Assembly (NCBI GenBank): GCA_037442205.1
Contig: JBBIQS010000088.1
Span: forward strand, 1-32,303
Reading direction: 5' to 3'
DNA length: 32,303 nucleotides
Origin: JBBIQS01 sp037442205
GTDB lineage: Bacteria; Myxococcota; Myxococcia; Myxococcales; UBA5297
Shown here: piece after piece, positions 14,453 to 21,969 of the stretch
Layout of the letters: the number at the start of each line of letters is the position of its first letter
Position numbering within the stretch: position 1 is the first letter of the stretch
Translations under genes and position numbers: made by a program
Notes under the pieces: model-generated
Databases searched by the model: none
Told to the model about the DNA's origin: nothing
What the model saw: only the letters and a program-made list of their open reading frames with translations

Positions 14453-15943
14453 ATGGGCCTCGAACTCAAGCAGTCGATGAAGCTGTCGCAGCAGCTGGTG
14501 ATGACGCCCCAGCTGCAGCAGGCCATCAAGCTCCTCCAGCTGTCGCGGATGGAGCTGGTGGACCTGGTCCGCAGCGAGATGGAGCAGAACCCGCTCCTCG
14601 AGGACACCGAAAACCAGGAGCCCACCGCCGAGGAGAAGTCGGTGGGCGAGGCCTCGCTCGAGGCCGAGACCGTCCAGCCCCAGGAGGCCCCGGAGCCACA
14701 GAAGACCGAGGAGGTCAAGGGCGACGACGGCGAGAACAAGGACATCGACTGGCAGCAGTACCTGGAGTCCTACCAGACCCTGGGGGCCACCGCCCCCGCC
14801 TCGCGCGACAACTCCAGCGAGGAGATGCCCAGCTTCGAAGCCACCCTCACCAAGCGCACCACCCTCTTCGACCACCTGCTGTGGCAGCTGGGCCTGGCCC
14901 GCTTCACCGACGACGAGCAGCAGGTCGGCTCGCTGATCATCGGCAACCTCGACGACGACGGCTACTTCAAGATCGAGGGCTTCGAGGGCGACCCGCTGAT
15001 CCGCGTCGCCCAGGAGGCCAACGTCTCGGTGGCGCTGGCCGAGAAGGTGCTCAAGCGCATCCAGCGCTTCGACCCGGTGGGCGTGGCCAGCCGCGACCTG
15101 CAGGAGTGCCTGCTGATGCAGGCCCACCACCTGGGCGCCGAGGAGAGCCTGGTGGGGGCGATCATCAAGCACCACCTCAAGCAGTTGGAGAGCCGCAACC
15201 TGCCGGCCATCGCCCGCGAGATGGGAGTGCCGCTGGCCGAGGTGGTGGAGGCGGTCAAGCAGATCGGCCAGATGGAGCCCAGGCCCGGCCGCTGCTACTC
15301 GGGCGACGAGCCGCAGTACATCACCCCCGACGTCTACGTCTACAAGGTCGGGGACATCTACATGACCGTCCTCAACGACGACGGCCTGTCCAAGCTGCGG
15401 ATCAGCACCACCTACCGCAACGCGCTCAAGGCCGGCGCCGCCGAGGGCAAGGCCAAGGACTTCATCCTCGACAAGCTGCGCTCGGCGCAGTGGCTGATCC
15501 GCTCGATCCACCAGCGGCAGCGGACCATCTACAAGGTCACCGAGTCGATCGTGAAGTTCCAGCGCGACTTCTTCGACAAGGGCATCGCCCACCTCAAGCC
15601 GCTGATCCTGCGCGACGTGGCCGAGGACATCGGCATGCACGAGTCGACGGTGTCGCGGGTGACCACCAACAAGTACGTCCACACGCCCCAGGGCATCTAC
15701 GAGCTCAAGTTCTTCTTCAACTCCTCCATCGCCCGCACCGGCGGCGACGAGATCGCCAGCGAGGCGGTCAAGAGCCACATCAAGCAGCTGGTCTCCGCCG
15801 AGGACCCCAAGAACCCCCACAGCGACCAGAAGATCGTCGAGCTGCTCAAGGGACAGGGCATCGAGATCGCCCGGCGCACGGTGGCCAAGTACCGCGAGGT
15901 GCTGGGAATACTGCCCAGCTCCAAGCGTAAGAGCTATTACTGA
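14453..15943 (+). CDS. rpoN: RNA polymerase sigma-54 factor RpoN
   Basis: RpoN (496 residues) directs polymerase to -24/-12 promoters and needs AAA+ activators. Region I is Gln/Leu-rich (MGLELKQSMKLSQQLVMTP, residues 1-50), region II is the acidic linker (55-130), and region III holds the core-binding domain (about 135-330). The helix-turn-helix is around 386-406 (LRDVAEDIGMHESTVSRVT), and the RpoN box ARRTVAKYRE (473-482) binds the -24 element. All parts are present. GGAG lies 13 bases before the ATG. It stands in the lptB-rpoN-hpf order seen in many proteobacteria, probably in the lpt transcript, so its level may follow LPS export gene expression. Confidence 0.98.
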   Translation: MGLELKQSMKLSQQLVMTPQLQQAIKLLQLSRMELVDLVRSEMEQNPLLEDTENQEPTAEEKSVGEASLEAETVQPQEAPEPQKTEEVKGDDGENKDIDWQQYLESYQTLGATAPASRDNSSEEMPSFEATLTKRTTLFDHLLWQLGLARFTDDEQQVGSLIIGNLDDDGYFKIEGFEGDPLIRVAQEANVSVALAEKVLKRIQRFDPVGVASRDLQECLLMQAHHLGAEESLVGAIIKHHLKQLESRNLPAIAREMGVPLAEVVEAVKQIGQMEPRPGRCYSGDEPQYITPDVYVYKVGDIYMTVLNDDGLSKLRISTTYRNALKAGAAEGKAKDFILDKLRSAQWLIRSIHQRQRTIYKVTESIVKFQRDFFDKGIAHLKPLILRDVAEDIGMHESTVSRVTTNKYVHTPQGIYELKFFFNSSIARTGGDEIASEAVKSHIKQLVSAEDPKNPHSDQKIVELLKGQGIEIARRTVAKYREVLGILPSSKRKSYY

Positions 15944-16130
15944 AGCACTCGTCCGGCCCGGGTGGCCTGAGCAACCTCCCGGCCGCCGGCGACGCAGCAC
16001 CACACCGCAAGGAGGCGCAAAGAACTCCAGACTGAGCGCAGCGAGCTTCCACGATGCAGGTCCCCGCCCGCGGGCCAACCTCGACCCCTCCGGAGCGGCT
16101 TGCAGTGCCCTTCAATGTGGAGAATCACGC
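15944..16130 (+). other. Intergenic leader between rpoN and hpf
   Basis: These 187 bases carry no supported gene. GGAGA lies 8 bases before the hpf ATG. I saw GC-rich partial inverted repeats near 15955-16000 but no clear terminator with T run and no clear -24/-12 or -35/-10 pair. A separate hpf promoter is possible but not shown. Confidence 0.4.
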
Positions 16131-16727
16131 ATGCAGGTGACCATCACCTTCCGCGGAATGACTTCGACTGAAGCGCTGAAGAACCACCTGACCGAGCGCA
16201 TCGAGCACGTGGAGAAGTACTTCGACCGGTCGATGGAGGCCCACGTGGTGCTCAGCCTGGAGCGCTACCTGCACCACGCCGACCTGAGCATCCAGGCCGG
16301 CCACTACCTGCTCCGGGGCAAGGCCAAGAGCGAAGACATGTACAAGTCCATCGACGAGGCGGTGGACAAGATCGAGCGCCAGCTCAAGCGCTACAAAGAC
16401 AAGATCCGCACCACCAAGCACCGCGGCCGCGACGACGAGATGACCGCGCGTCACAACGTGCTGTCGGTCCAGCCGCCGGAGGTCGAGGAGAGCGAGGAGT
16501 GGGCCCAGGGGCCCAAGGTCATCCGCAGCCGCGAGATCGTCGTCAAGGTGCTGTCGGTCGACGAGGCGGTGATGCAGATGGACCTGCTCAACAACGAGTT
16601 CCTGGTCTTCCGCAACGCCCAGACCAACGACGTCAACGTGGTCTACCACCGCAAGGACGGCCACGTCGGGTTGATCGAGGCCCCCGGCGCCGAGCCGGCC
16701 AAGAAGAAGCCCCAGGCCAGCGCCTAG
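16131..16727 (+). CDS. hpf: Ribosome hibernation promoting factor, long form
   Basis: This 198-residue protein is a long-form HPF, which binds the 30S decoding region and dimerises ribosomes into inactive 100S particles in stationary phase or starvation. The N-terminal S30AE domain (1-100) shows MQVTITFRGMTSTEALKNHL, RIEHVEKYFD, and IDEAVDKIERQLKRYKDKI. A linker leads to the C-terminal dimerisation domain (about 127-185), with VIRSREIVVKVLSVDEAVMQ, LNNEFLVFRN and DVNVVYHRKDGHVGLIE. Short HPF would be about half as long. GGAGA precedes the ATG. It follows rpoN, the usual partner, and ends at an intrinsic terminator. The usual ptsN neighbour is not downstream. Confidence 0.97.
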   Translation: MQVTITFRGMTSTEALKNHLTERIEHVEKYFDRSMEAHVVLSLERYLHHADLSIQAGHYLLRGKAKSEDMYKSIDEAVDKIERQLKRYKDKIRTTKHRGRDDEMTARHNVLSVQPPEVEESEEWAQGPKVIRSREIVVKVLSVDEAVMQMDLLNNEFLVFRNAQTNDVNVVYHRKDGHVGLIEAPGAEPAKKKPQASA

Positions 16728-16750
16728 CGGCAGGCTGACGCATCATCGGA

Positions 16751-16787
16751 AGCGCCGGGGCCTCAGGGCTCCGGCGCTTTCCTTTTT
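16751..16787 (+). terminator. Intrinsic terminator of hpf
   Basis: AGCGCCGG (16751-16758) pairs with CCGGCGCT (16771-16778); an inner GCC/GGC extends the stem around a TCAG loop. It is followed by TTTCCTTTTT. It ends the hpf transcript and faces the convergent OsmC gene, whose stop lies only 5 bases beyond. Confidence 0.88.
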
Positions 16788-16791
16788 GGCG

Positions 16792-17208
16792 CTACTCCTC
16801 GACGATCTCGAAGTCGTGGCTGATAGCAGCAGTCTTGCCGAGCATCGCCGAGGCCGAGCAGTACTTCTCGTGCGACAGGGCGATGGCCCGCTCGACCACC
16901 TCCGGCTTGAGCCCCTTGCCGCGGACCACGAAGTGGAAGTGCAGCCGGGTGAAGACCTTGGGATCGGCGGGCGCCCGATCGGCCTCGAGCTGCACCTCGC
17001 AGCCGGAGACGGCGTGGCGCCCCTTCTTGAGGATCATCACCACGTCCACGCTGCTGCAGCCGCCGGTGGCCAGGAGCAGCGCCTCCATCGGCCGCATTCC
17101 CTTGTCCTCGCCGCCGTGCTCCTTGGGCAGATCCATCAGGAAGCGGTGCCCCGACTCACTCTGTCCCTCGAAGCCCATCACTCCGTTCCAACGAACCGTC
17201 CCGCGCAT
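16792..17208 (-). CDS. OsmC/Ohr-family peroxide-reducing protein
   Basis: This 138-residue protein belongs to the OsmC family of small thiol peroxidases. Two conserved Cys are present: Cys51 in LLLATGGCSSVDVV and Cys117 in SHEKYCSASAML, with GMRPMEALL before the first. The redox pair and the preceding Arg39 and Glu42 suit organic hydroperoxide reduction in the cytoplasm. Sequence features are closer to the YhfA-like OsmC branch than to classical Ohr, which I infer from the GMRPMEALL form. A near-perfect ribosome site, AAGGAGG, lies 5 bases before the ATG. It is separated from hpf by the terminator at 16751 and from the upstream gene by another at 17275, so it is likely transcribed alone. Confidence 0.93.
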   Translation of the reverse strand: MRGTVRWNGVMGFEGQSESGHRFLMDLPKEHGGEDKGMRPMEALLLATGGCSSVDVVMILKKGRHAVSGCEVQLEADRAPADPKVFTRLHFHFVVRGKGLKPEVVERAIALSHEKYCSASAMLGKTAAISHDFEIVEE

Positions 17209-17274
17209 GAAACCTCCTTGTCCTGCCCTGTGATGCGCCCGAAGAGGGGCCCGCGCAAGCCAATCGGGCCGACC

Positions 17275-17310
17275 AAAGAAAACGCGCCGAGGCGGCGTGC
17301 CCCGGCGCGT
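17275..17310 (-). terminator. Intrinsic terminator of the pilin-fusion gene
   Basis: Reading leftward, ACGCGCCG (17303-17310) and CGGCGCGT (17282-17289) form an 8-base stem with a 13-base loop that can pair further, followed by TTTTCTTT (17275-17282). It lies 22 bases after the stop codon of the minus-strand gene and isolates it from osmC. Confidence 0.85.
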
Positions 17311-17332
17311 CGGATTGAGAAGGGAGCTGCGA

Positions 17333-18844
17333 TCAGCGGCAGCCGTTGGTGCGGTTGCTGGGCTGGCCCAGATCGTTGATGGTCCACACGTCGTAGCTGC
17401 CCTTGTCGTCGAGATCGGCGGCGGCGCAGATGAAGACCCCGCCGTTGTCGCTGGCGGCCTGGGTCATGGTCATCGTGAAGCAGGGGTTCTCCATGGGGTT
17501 GGGCGGGGTGCAGCTCGGGTGGCTGCACGGCAGGCACTGGCCGCGCATGCAGTAGGTGTAGCGGTTGCCCATCTCCGGCTGGAAGCCGATCTCCTCGAAG
17601 CTCTCGCCGTAGCGGTCCTTCTCCTGGAAGAAGGCCTTCTGGGCCACCCAGGCCGACTTGAGGTTGGCCTTGGCCTCGGCCTGCTTGGAGCGGCACTGGT
17701 ACTTCATGAAGTTGGGAATGGCGACCGCCGCCGCGATTCCGGAGACCGCCACCGCGGTCATCATCGAGCCGCCCTGGGTGAAGCGCTTGAGCTGGCTCTC
17801 GGGGACGGTCAGCTCGCCCTTCACCTCGGCGCCGTTGCGCGCCACCTTGAGCGACTGGCGCAGCGCTGCGTACTCGCCCTTGGGGTCGAGCAGCGTGTCG
17901 AGGGTCAGCCGCGAGGCGGCGGCCTTCATCACCTGCGGGGCCTCGGCATCGGAGGCCAGGGCCTGCTTGGTCTGCTCCAGCGCCGGGCCCATCACCTTGC
18001 GGGTCTTCTCCCGGCTCTCGTCGAGGGCCTTGAGCCCCTCGTTGGCCATCTTCTCCAGCTGCTCGGCCATCTTCGGGTCGGCGGTGTTGACCACCGCGGA
18101 AACGGTCAGCGAGGAGTGGCCGTCGATCAGCAGCTCGCCCTTGCCCATGCCGGGCATGTCCAGCTTGAGCTTGGCCATCGGGCCGGCGGCGGTGGGCAGC
18201 GCCGCCCCAGAGGCCGGAGCCGCGATTCCCTTGAGGGACTGGGCGGTGCCCAGCGCGAAGTAGCCGTTGCCGGCCTTGATGCACACCTGCGCCGGCAGCT
18301 CGTCCTTGGCGAGGCACAGGTCGCCGCTCTCCAGCTTGAGCTGCGGCTGGCCGCCAGCGCGGTCCATCGCCGCCAGGCCCTTGAGCAGCTCGGAGTTGGC
18401 GCTCAGGTCGCCCTTGACCGCCAGCACCATCAGCGCGTTGTCCATGATCGCCTGCATGTCGGGCTGGGCCGCCGAGCCGGCGACGAACAGCCCGAAGCGC
18501 TGGGCGCGCGGCCAGACCGCCCAGTCGCGCATCAGCGCCACCAGCACCGCCGCCCGCGCCGCGAGCTGCCCGAAGGCCTCATCCTTGCCCTCGGCGGCGA
18601 TCCCGGGGAGCGCGTAGAGCAGCATGTCGACGGCGGCGTTGGCGTCGCCGTTCTGCTCGGGATTCAGGAAGCCGAGCTCTCGCATCACCTCGAAGTCGAG
18701 CACCAGCGAGCCGCCGGCGCCGGCCTGGTCGGCGCGAGCGAAGAGGCCGGCGGCCTCGGTCGAGACGCTCTGCGGGTGGTAGCGGCTGGAGCACGACAGC
18801 GCGACGGCCGCCAGGACAGCGGCCGCGAGGAGGCGCGAATTCAT
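17333..18844 (-). CDS. Secreted protein with C-terminal type IV pilin domain
   Basis: This 503-residue protein joins two parts. Residues 1-18 are a signal peptide, perhaps of a lipoprotein (ALSC, Cys18), followed by an unrecognised region to about 350 (helical, with LVALMRDWAVWPRAQRFGLF). Residues 355-503 match a deltaproteobacterial PilA-like pilin: hydrophobic helix MMTAVAVSGIAAAVAIPNF, then KYQCRSKQAEAKANLKSAW, AQKAFFQEKDRYGESFEEI, MGNRYTY, and an ending with DVWTIND. The usual prepilin site (G-F-T-L-I-E) is degraded to R-F-T-Q-G-G, so Gly-1 and Glu5 are missing. Seven Cys in 430-503 suggest disulfides outside the cytoplasm. It ends at a strong terminator and has its own unit upstream. Role unknown; a minor pilin-like scaffold is one possibility. 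Confidence 0.85.
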   Translation of the reverse strand: MNSRLLAAAVLAAVALSCSSRYHPQSVSTEAAGLFARADQAGAGGSLVLDFEVMRELGFLNPEQNGDANAAVDMLLYALPGIAAEGKDEAFGQLAARAAVLVALMRDWAVWPRAQRFGLFVAGSAAQPDMQAIMDNALMVLAVKGDLSANSELLKGLAAMDRAGGQPQLKLESGDLCLAKDELPAQVCIKAGNGYFALGTAQSLKGIAAPASGAALPTAAGPMAKLKLDMPGMGKGELLIDGHSSLTVSAVVNTADPKMAEQLEKMANEGLKALDESREKTRKVMGPALEQTKQALASDAEAPQVMKAAASRLTLDTLLDPKGEYAALRQSLKVARNGAEVKGELTVPESQLKRFTQGGSMMTAVAVSGIAAAVAIPNFMKYQCRSKQAEAKANLKSAWVAQKAFFQEKDRYGESFEEIGFQPEMGNRYTYCMRGQCLPCSHPSCTPPNPMENPCFTMTMTQAASDNGGVFICAAADLDDKGSYDVWTINDLGQPSNRTNGCR

Positions 18845-19065
18845 CTGAGGATTCCTTCCCGGCGATCGCCGGGCGCAAGGGGCCAAACGAGGCGCGCCGA
18901 GAGTCCCAGAAATGCCCTGGGTGCGTCAAGGAAGGCCCCGCCTCAACGCTCGCTCGGAAGCCGAGGAGACTTCCGAGGGGATGCACGAACAGAAGGGCCG
19001 CGATCCGGAGTGGACCGCGGCCCTTCGAGAAACTGGACGAGGTGAACTCCGCTGAGCCCGGCGAC
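18845..19065 (-). promoter_or_regulatory. Intergenic region upstream of the pilin-fusion gene
   Basis: These 221 bases contain the terminator hairpin at 18991-19025 and a second, shorter hairpin: CTCGGAAG (18953-18960) and CTTCCGAG (18970-18977) with a 9-base loop. The latter could be an operator or a second stop. A promoter for the pilin-fusion gene is expected in 18845-18990 but I could not identify convincing boxes. Start of that gene: the ribosome site is weak. Confidence 0.35.
18991..19025 (-). terminator. Hairpin ending the envelope-complex operon
   Basis: AAGGGCCGCG (18993-19002) pairs with CGCGGCCCTT (19016-19025), a perfect 10-base stem, with TCC/GGA inside extending it. On the minus strand it is followed by CTGTTCG, only weakly T-rich. 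It lies 40 bases after the stop of the Beta_propel gene and is the first strong hairpin downstream of the long minus-strand gene run. Confidence 0.65.
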
Positions 19066-21123
19066 CTACTTGGCCGGAGTGAGCTCCACCGTGGCGAGCG
19101 GCGTGGCCAGGTCATTGATGTTGGCCGAGCGGATGCCGACGTCGGAGATTGCGTAGGCGAAGTCGTCGGCGAGCACGCTGCGGCGCACCGAGGGCGAGTA
19201 GTAGTAGGTCCAGCTCAGGTCGTTCCTGGCGGCGTAGAGATCGGTCATCGACAGCGCGCCCAACGGCTCGATCTTGGCCGCCTCGACGTTGATCCTGAAG
19301 AGCCGCAGCTCGCTGACGAACCCGCCGAAGCTGACCTGCGACTGGTTTCCCGAGGCCGATTCGTAGCCGTAGTACGGGATGGCCAGCAGCTTCTTTTCCA
19401 AGAAGTAGGTGAACGCCCGGTGATCGACCAGGGCATCGGACAAGCCGTAGGCGCCCGCGAGCGACAGGTTGGCGATTTCACGCGGCGCCGCAAGATCGCC
19501 CACGTCGAAGAGCGACAGCTTGAGGCCCGAGTTGTTCCACGTCGATTCGGCGCCGATGGCCAGCAGGTGCGTCGGATCGATCGGGTGCAGGTAGGTGGAG
19601 AAGCCGGGGATGTGCAGCTCGCCGATCTTCCTCGGGTTCGCCGGGTCGGACAGGTCGAAGGAGAAGAGCGGGTCGGTCTGGCGGAAGGTGACCACGAAGC
19701 CGCGCTCACCCAGGAAGCGCGAGCTCTTCAGCGTCTCGCCGGGAGCCAGCGGCTCGCTCTGGCCCACCACTTCCAGGCGCCCGTCGCGCTCGGCCAGCAC
19801 GCTGACTCGATTCGAGAGCTCTGATCGCGACCAGAAGTTTCCGTCCACCCGCCGCGCCAGCGCGGTGGCCACCCGCAGGTGGCCCTGGTACTCGTCGAGC
19901 GAGAACTGGTCGAGGATGTGGCCCTCGACCACTCCCGAGGCCAGGTAAGTGGCGCGGTCCGGGTTGCTGAGGTCAAACTTGTGCAGGTAGGTGAAGTCCT
20001 GCTGCCCGGCGCGCGGCCACCACCACCAGTGCCAGTTGGCGACGTACAGCGCGGTGGCCGAGGCGTAGATCTCCTTGACCTGGCCCAGCAGCGAGCTCCG
20101 CTGCAGCTCCTGGCCGGGCGCGTCCAAGTTCAGCGTCGCCACCGTCACCGCTCCCAGCTGCGTGGGCGCGTTGCTCCTCTGGAAGTCCTGGCAGCGATAG
20201 GCCACCTCGGCCATCGTCCCGTCCGCGGCGCGGTGGCGGGCCGGCGGCAGCCAGAATGAGAGCGATTGGGAGCGGATCAGCTTCTCGTTCTCGTCCATCA
20301 GCTGGTCATAGGCGGCCGCCTCGCGCGCATGATCCTGGTAGAGCGGGTCATTCACGCTCGGAGAGGCGCGAATCCCGGACGGCCAATGCATGCGATTGCG
20401 CAGGACCAGCCGGACCGAGCTGCCGATGCGCCGGGCGTGGGCGTAGGCTCCCGGCAGGTACTCCTCGCGCAGCACGCTGAGCGCCGCGGGATCCGAGGCA
20501 TCCACCACCGTCACCTTGACCGAGGTCTCGCGGCAATTGCTGCACGGCGCCGCGCTGGCCTCCATGTAGAGGTCGTAGTCCCAGAACGGCTCGCTGTTGC
20601 GGTCGTACGCCTCGTACTGCGAGGAAAAGACGACCACCCGGTTCTTCTCATCGAGGAACATCTCGCGCGGATTGCCCTCGATCTCCAGGCTCGACAGCAG
20701 CGCCATCTGATCGGCGGGCCAGCTCTTGGTGACGTAGAGCTTCTTGCCGCTGAGGACGTAGATGTGAGTCCCGTCGTTCTTGACGAAGTCGGCCTCGTCG
20801 ACGCCGGGGACCTGGAGGTTGGTCTGGGTGTAGGCCGAGGGGCCGGCCCCGGGGTCAACAGCCCCGGCCTCCGAGGCTTTCGGGGCGTCGGAGGCGCAGC
20901 CGATGAACGAGCGCGAGCCCGAGCGAGAGATGCTCTCCTTGTTGGCCGACAGCCGGGCGCGCATGTCGGCCACCGCCACGTCCTCGATGTACTTCTCGAG
21001 CGCCTCGCAGTCGCTGAAGGACTCCAGCGCTATCTTGCTTTGGACCGGTTGAGGCTCCGGGAGACTGGTGCACTCTACCGCCAGGACCAGCAGCAGGATC
21101 AGGCCAAGCTTGAATCGACGCAT
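19066..21123 (-). CDS. Beta_propel-family secreted protein
   Basis: This 685-residue protein belongs to the secreted beta-propeller family (Pfam Beta_propel). The N-terminal family signature is TQTNLQVPGVDEADFVKNDG (98-117) followed by IYVLSGKKLYV. Other marks are VVFSSQYEAY, VTVVDASDPAAL, LYVANWHWWWWPR and HKFDLSN, and near the end VSFGGFVSELRLFRI with SVRRSVLADDFAYAISD. A signal peptide (LILLLVLAVEC) precedes it; Cys18 may be lipidated, but the -1 Glu is unusual. It is probably periplasmic or surface-anchored. Function of the family is not established. GGAGGG precedes the ATG. It follows the beta-barrel lipoprotein gene by 31 bases, so it is likely the last gene of the large operon, ended by the hairpin at 18991. 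Confidence 0.9.
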   Translation of the reverse strand: MRRFKLGLILLLVLAVECTSLPEPQPVQSKIALESFSDCEALEKYIEDVAVADMRARLSANKESISRSGSRSFIGCASDAPKASEAGAVDPGAGPSAYTQTNLQVPGVDEADFVKNDGTHIYVLSGKKLYVTKSWPADQMALLSSLEIEGNPREMFLDEKNRVVVFSSQYEAYDRNSEPFWDYDLYMEASAAPCSNCRETSVKVTVVDASDPAALSVLREEYLPGAYAHARRIGSSVRLVLRNRMHWPSGIRASPSVNDPLYQDHAREAAAYDQLMDENEKLIRSQSLSFWLPPARHRAADGTMAEVAYRCQDFQRSNAPTQLGAVTVATLNLDAPGQELQRSSLLGQVKEIYASATALYVANWHWWWWPRAGQQDFTYLHKFDLSNPDRATYLASGVVEGHILDQFSLDEYQGHLRVATALARRVDGNFWSRSELSNRVSVLAERDGRLEVVGQSEPLAPGETLKSSRFLGERGFVVTFRQTDPLFSFDLSDPANPRKIGELHIPGFSTYLHPIDPTHLLAIGAESTWNNSGLKLSLFDVGDLAAPREIANLSLAGAYGLSDALVDHRAFTYFLEKKLLAIPYYGYESASGNQSQVSFGGFVSELRLFRINVEAAKIEPLGALSMTDLYAARNDLSWTYYYSPSVRRSVLADDFAYAISDVGIRSANINDLATPLATVELTPAK

Positions 21124-21154
21124 CGTTCCCTCCGAGGCGAGAGCCGGTGCCGGC

Positions 21155-21865
21155 TCACAATTCGAACTGCCGCGTGACGCTGACGCCGGCGTTGAAGGTC
21201 CCAAATCCGAGCAGAGCCAATGGCGCCTCGTAGCTGAGCTGCACCCCGAAGCGCGTGGGCTTTCGCAGGAAGAACGCTGCCGAGACCCCGGCCGACGGAA
21301 CCCATAGCCGGTACGGGTCCCCGGAGACGCGCCGCTCGAGCCCGCGCAGCGAGAAGGCCCACTCGGTGACCTCGGTCTGCAGGCCCAGGTAGAGCGGAAT
21401 GGCCAGATCGAACTGGAGGGCCGAGTCCGTCGCCACGTAGTACCGGTTGTAGTTGGCGTAGACGGACCGGTCCATGGTGAGGTACCCGAGCCCGGCCCCC
21501 GCGCCCGCCGAGACGATGGCCCGCAGCCCCTCGCGGAGCTGCGCGCTCGCGAGCCGGACCTTCAGGTCGGTGAAGCCACCGGCCTCCCAGCCCCGATCGC
21601 TCATCAACACGCCGTGCAGCGAGACGCCGACGTCTCCCGGCCCCAGCCCCAGGCGCCCGTTGAGCCGCAGCTCCGGCATCTGCAGATCCTTGGGCGTGCG
21701 GGCGCAGCTCGGCGGGAAGGTGCCGCACCAGGTGGCGTAGCCGGCCTGCCCGCCGATCTCCGCCTGGCCGGCGCCCAGCGTCGAGGCGGTCTGCATCGGG
21801 ACCACCGTGGCGCAGCCGGTGATCGCGACAGCCAACAACGGCCAGAAACGCGACATGTCGATCAT
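21155..21865 (-). CDS. Outer-membrane beta-barrel-like lipoprotein
   Basis: This 236-residue protein starts with a lipoprotein signal (AITGC, Cys18). The rest has many amphipathic strands with Gly and aromatic residues (ELRLNGRLGLGPGDVGVSLHG, GLGYLTMDRSVYANYNRYYV, FGVQLSYEAPLALLGFGTF) and ends SVTRQFEL, which suggests an outer-membrane barrel of 8-10 strands. Gene context places it next to the TPR protein of the envelope operon; GltA and GltB of Myxococcus are barrels next to related TPR genes, but I cannot prove homology from sequence. The ATG at 21865 is chosen because GAGGGG lies 10 bases upstream; an ATG three codons later also fits. The 104-base gap before it is the largest in the operon, and a second promoter there is possible. 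Confidence 0.75.
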   Translation of the reverse strand: MIDMSRFWPLLAVAITGCATVVPMQTASTLGAGQAEIGGQAGYATWCGTFPPSCARTPKDLQMPELRLNGRLGLGPGDVGVSLHGVLMSDRGWEAGGFTDLKVRLASAQLREGLRAIVSAGAGAGLGYLTMDRSVYANYNRYYVATDSALQFDLAIPLYLGLQTEVTEWAFSLRGLERRVSGDPYRLWVPSAGVSAAFFLRKPTRFGVQLSYEAPLALLGFGTFNAGVSVTRQFEL

Positions 21866-21969
21866 GGTTTTTGGGCCCCTCTGCCCGAGCGCCACCCCGC
21901 TTTTGCAAGAGGAGAGCCACGGGGCCGAGAGAGAACCCGCCAGCGTTCTTGCTCCGGCGCCGCCCAAGC

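Noticed and set aside
16054..16141. ATGCAGGT occurring twice before and at the hpf start
   Set aside because: Eight-base match with no ribosome site before the first copy; the family N-terminus MQVTITFRG matches only the second.
21141..21156. Hairpin GAGCCGG-TG-CCGGCTC between the barrel lipoprotein and Beta_propel genes
   Set aside because: The stem is short and overlaps the stop codon, no T run follows, and the next gene begins within 20 bases with a good ribosome site; read-through is more likely than termination.
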